Shown: positions 63,901-64,000 of the stretch, in pieces
Numbering within the stretch: position 1 is the stretch's first letter
Layout of the letters: every line of letters starts with the position of its first letter
Source of the DNA: Phlebiopsis flavidoalba
Lineage: Eukaryota; Basidiomycota; Agaricomycetes; Polyporales; Phanerochaetaceae
Direction of reading: 5' to 3'
Assembly (NCBI GenBank): GCA_035772785.1
Contig: JAOCPU010000016.1
Span: 372,001 to 436,000, forward strand
DNA: 64,000 nt
Made by a program: the position numbers and the translations under genes
The notes under the pieces: model-generated
Databases searched by the model: none
Told to the model about the DNA's origin: nothing
The model's input: the letters and a program-made list of their open reading frames with translations, nothing else

Positions 63901-64000
63901 ACTGCATGCCGAACACCGTATACGATTGGGCGTGTGTGAACCACATACCACCGAAGTCCGGGTCACCCGGTCATCAGTAAAGAAGCCTTGTGGTGATGTT
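60911..64000. other. Right end, no gene identified
   Basis: Three kilobases of near-even base composition. The longest frames are about 116 codons (63494-63844 minus) and none shows a domain, hydrophobic pattern or exon chain. No inverted or direct repeats longer than chance were noticed by eye. Confidence 0.4.

Overview
The window looks like nuclear DNA of a filamentous basidiomycete, probably an agaricomycete. Genes have several short (about 50-60 bp) GT-AG introns with GTACGT, GTGAGT or GTGCGT donors. Recognisable proteins are fungal: calmodulin with fungal intron phases, a Las17/WASP protein, a Dot5-type peroxiredoxin, a PPP1R37-like leucine-rich-repeat protein, transaldolase, a Ure2-type glutathione transferase, GPI ethanolamine phosphate transferase 3 (Gpi13), a T1-type secreted ribonuclease, and HET-domain proteins of the basidiomycete kind. 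No bacterial features, rRNA, tRNA or CRISPR array was seen.

Layout. 0-4.5 kb: remains of F-box-like genes. 4.6-14.3 kb: a dense housekeeping block, with the secreted RNase on plus and calmodulin, Las17, Dot5 and the LRR protein on minus. 14.3-21 kb: gene-poor, with a decayed hAT-like element (16.8-19.3 kb) holding a nested short hAT-type element with an 8-bp target duplication. 21-22.2 kb: transaldolase. 24.5-25.3 kb: a glutathione transferase. 25-28 kb: gene-poor. 28.2-33 kb: a long Ser/Pro-rich coding region. 33-40 kb: mostly no gene, plus an F-box-like relic. 40.1-43.4 kb: GPI13. 43.4-60.9 kb: an island with three copies of a HET-domain protein (A, B, C) and three copies of an uncharacterised membrane-protein family (a, b, c). 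Twice a membrane gene lies head-to-head with a HET gene. 61-64 kb: no gene seen.

Nearly every conserved gene, including ones expected to be essential (calmodulin, transaldolase, GPI13), can be followed from end to end only by switching frame at 1-2 bp insertions, many of which are tandem dinucleotide duplications (GTGT, ACAC, ATAT, TCTC). The shared pattern points to uncorrected sequencing or assembly error rather than independent gene death, so I annotate these as genes with interrupted frames and give their outer limits.

The most interesting part is the HET/membrane-protein island. HET domains act in fungal non-self recognition, and the repeated divergent pairing suggests a linked two-gene module that has been duplicated. 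One duplication is visible at base level: about 1.6 kb starting inside the last codons of GPI13 and running through membrane gene a recurs about 6 kb downstream as membrane gene b, carrying a stump of GPI13 with it.
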